Origin: Methanobacteriota archaeon
GTDB lineage: Archaea > Halobacteriota > Methanosarcinia > Methanosarcinales > Methanosarcinaceae
Direction: 5' to 3'
Assembly (NCBI GenBank): GCA_030837265.1
Contig: JAUPKV010000532.1
Span: 1 to 6,279 of the forward strand
Length of the DNA stretch: 6,279 bases
Below the pieces are notes generated by a model. It saw nothing but the letters and a program-made list of their open reading frames with translations. It was not told the DNA's origin and ran no database searches. A program made the translations under genes and the position numbers. Positions 5,093 through 6,279 of this stretch are shown here, one piece after another; the first letter of the stretch is position 1, and each line of letters starts with the position of its first letter.

Positions 5093-6279
5093 TCACCCTA
5101 AACTCTTGCTAGGAAGATCATCGCTATGAGTTTTTTTGTTTGAGATAAATTTCTTCAAATTAAACTCAAATGATTGAAGATGATATGAGATGAAAAATAG
5201 GATCGGAAGCGCTACAAATACTGTAACTGCATCATGTAAAATCGGATTTTGTATGAAATTTATTTTGGCGTCCCATAGTGCCAAAAAAGGCCTATGGAAT
5301 AAATAAACACAATATGAAGACGAAGCGACATATGTTATGATTGAGCTTATTGAACTCGAAAGTCGATCGTTTATAAGCTTCACTGCAAACCTGTACTCAA
5401 GGATGCAGAAAAGAATTGTAAAGAAATTAAGAAGCAAGGTATCAATTATGAATCTTAAGGTAGCATAGTTTAGACCCAAGGAGTTCGCTACATTGCTCAA
5501 CATCGATATTATAATAAAAGAATTTATTTTGCCACTACTTGCAGATTCAACGGTTAAAGAAACATCAGGGTCCAAAAATAAGACTGTTCTTGATTCCAGT
5601 ACAACAGTTAATACGAATATAATCGGAAAGGCTGCTAGCAGAATACGGGCATAAGATTTTTTCACTAATTCTTCGGGTTTTTCAAATAGATTTTCTTTAC
5701 AGGTAAGAATACCAAGCACAAATATCCAGAAAAACATGAAAAACGAACGTCAATGATATTGAGGATTCTTGAAAGAAAAAGGAGCACAAAGAATATTGTG
5801 GACGAAACAAATAAAAGCCGTTTGGAGTTGCTCGAAAACTTGATAATAAAGGGATAAACGGTATATAAGGCAATAATTAATCCGATAAAATAGAGTGTTA
5901 ACATTGGAGAAGCATAAGCTGGAGCAAGGACTATTTGTAACCCTAAAAAATGTACTAACATATTAAAAGAGCCAAATGCATTTCGTGCATTGGGGAAGAC
6001 AAAACCTGAATCTAATTTCGAGGCATATACCGAAAATATCAATATATAAGCTATGAGTGCTACCCAGTAAAGAGGAAAAATTCTTATAAGTCTTTTTTTA
6101 TAGAAGGAAAAAATGTCCTGAAACGAATTTATTGAGGGATTATTGTAATATAATAAATATCCACTTATAAATATAAATAGTCCCAAACCCATATTTGCGA
6201 AATAAGGGTCAAAAGCATATAGTACTAGCTTACTATAAGTGGAAAACAAAAAATTACTTAAGTGAGCTGGAATAATCAG
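5093..6279 (-). pseudogene. acyltransferase 3 family membrane protein, frameshifted and cut by the window edge
   Basis: Membrane O-acyltransferases of this family (the OafA/NodX type) move acetyl or other acyl groups onto surface sugars. The 5' part, from the window edge to about 5740, begins LIIPAHLSNF, whose His fits the conserved catalytic His of the first helix. It continues through GLGLFIFISGYLL, FYKKRLIRIFPLYW (the Arg-rich loop typical of the family) and several more helices. The 3' part, from about 5737 to the stop at 5093-5095, carries the remaining helices and the SSYCVYLFHRPFLALW signature near the end, then a hydrophilic tail. The two parts are one base out of frame. Adding one base to the A5 run at 5739-5743 gives VRFFMFFWIFVLG; adding one to the A5 run at 5730-5734 also restores the frame. 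All other features are intact, so this is a fresh mutation, a phase-variable tract or a sequencing error. The true start lies beyond 6279. Confidence 0.82.

Noticed and set aside
1..6279. CRISPR array, tRNA, rRNA or a complete mobile element
   Set aside because: No regularly spaced repeats, tRNA-like cloverleaf or rRNA segments, or recognisable transposase or integrase were seen on either strand.

Overview
The window looks like a piece of a methanogenic archaeon's chromosome, most likely Methanosarcina or a close relative. The basis is: AT-rich spacers, Shine-Dalgarno sites of the GGAGGTGA type, a DUF134/UPF0251 protein with a C-terminal zinc ribbon beside a NifX-like (dinitrogenase iron-molybdenum cofactor family) protein, a DUF4405 membrane protein, and a heavily N-glycosylatable secreted protein. 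The genus is an inference from family resemblance only.

Layout. Positions 1-615 are very AT-rich, with no gene I can support but with several inverted repeats, including a perfect 20-bp palindrome. Positions 616-812 hold the wreck of a 4Fe-4S protein, readable only across a stop and a frameshift. Positions 962-1255 encode a small DUF4405-type two-helix membrane protein whose natural start seems to be CTG rather than ATG. Positions 1541-1898 hold a DUF134/UPF0251 pseudogene damaged by an internal 30-bp tandem duplication, stops and deletions. It is followed by an intact NifX-like gene (1921-2295, probable TTG start), a possible 24-codon peptide, a class I methyltransferase (2383-3087) and, 18 bases later, a 598-residue secreted protein (3106-4902) whose C-terminal half reads like a diverged NodB/polysaccharide-deacetylase barrel. 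The spacer 4903-5092 separates convergent genes. The minus strand from 5093 to the window edge is a membrane acyltransferase (acyltransferase 3 family), split by one frameshift in an A/T homopolymer and lacking its N-terminus because the window ends.

How it fits together. Methyltransferase plus secreted deacetylase-like protein form a likely two-gene unit. With the acyltransferase they suggest modification of cell-surface glycans. The DUF134/NifX-like pair is a familiar neighbourhood in which the putative DNA-binding member has died and the small metal-cofactor-binding member survives. At least three of the loci are broken, so the window reads as accessory DNA undergoing gene decay. I do not see convincing evidence of a wholly new system. 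The best candidate for new biology is the methyltransferase/secreted-protein unit.
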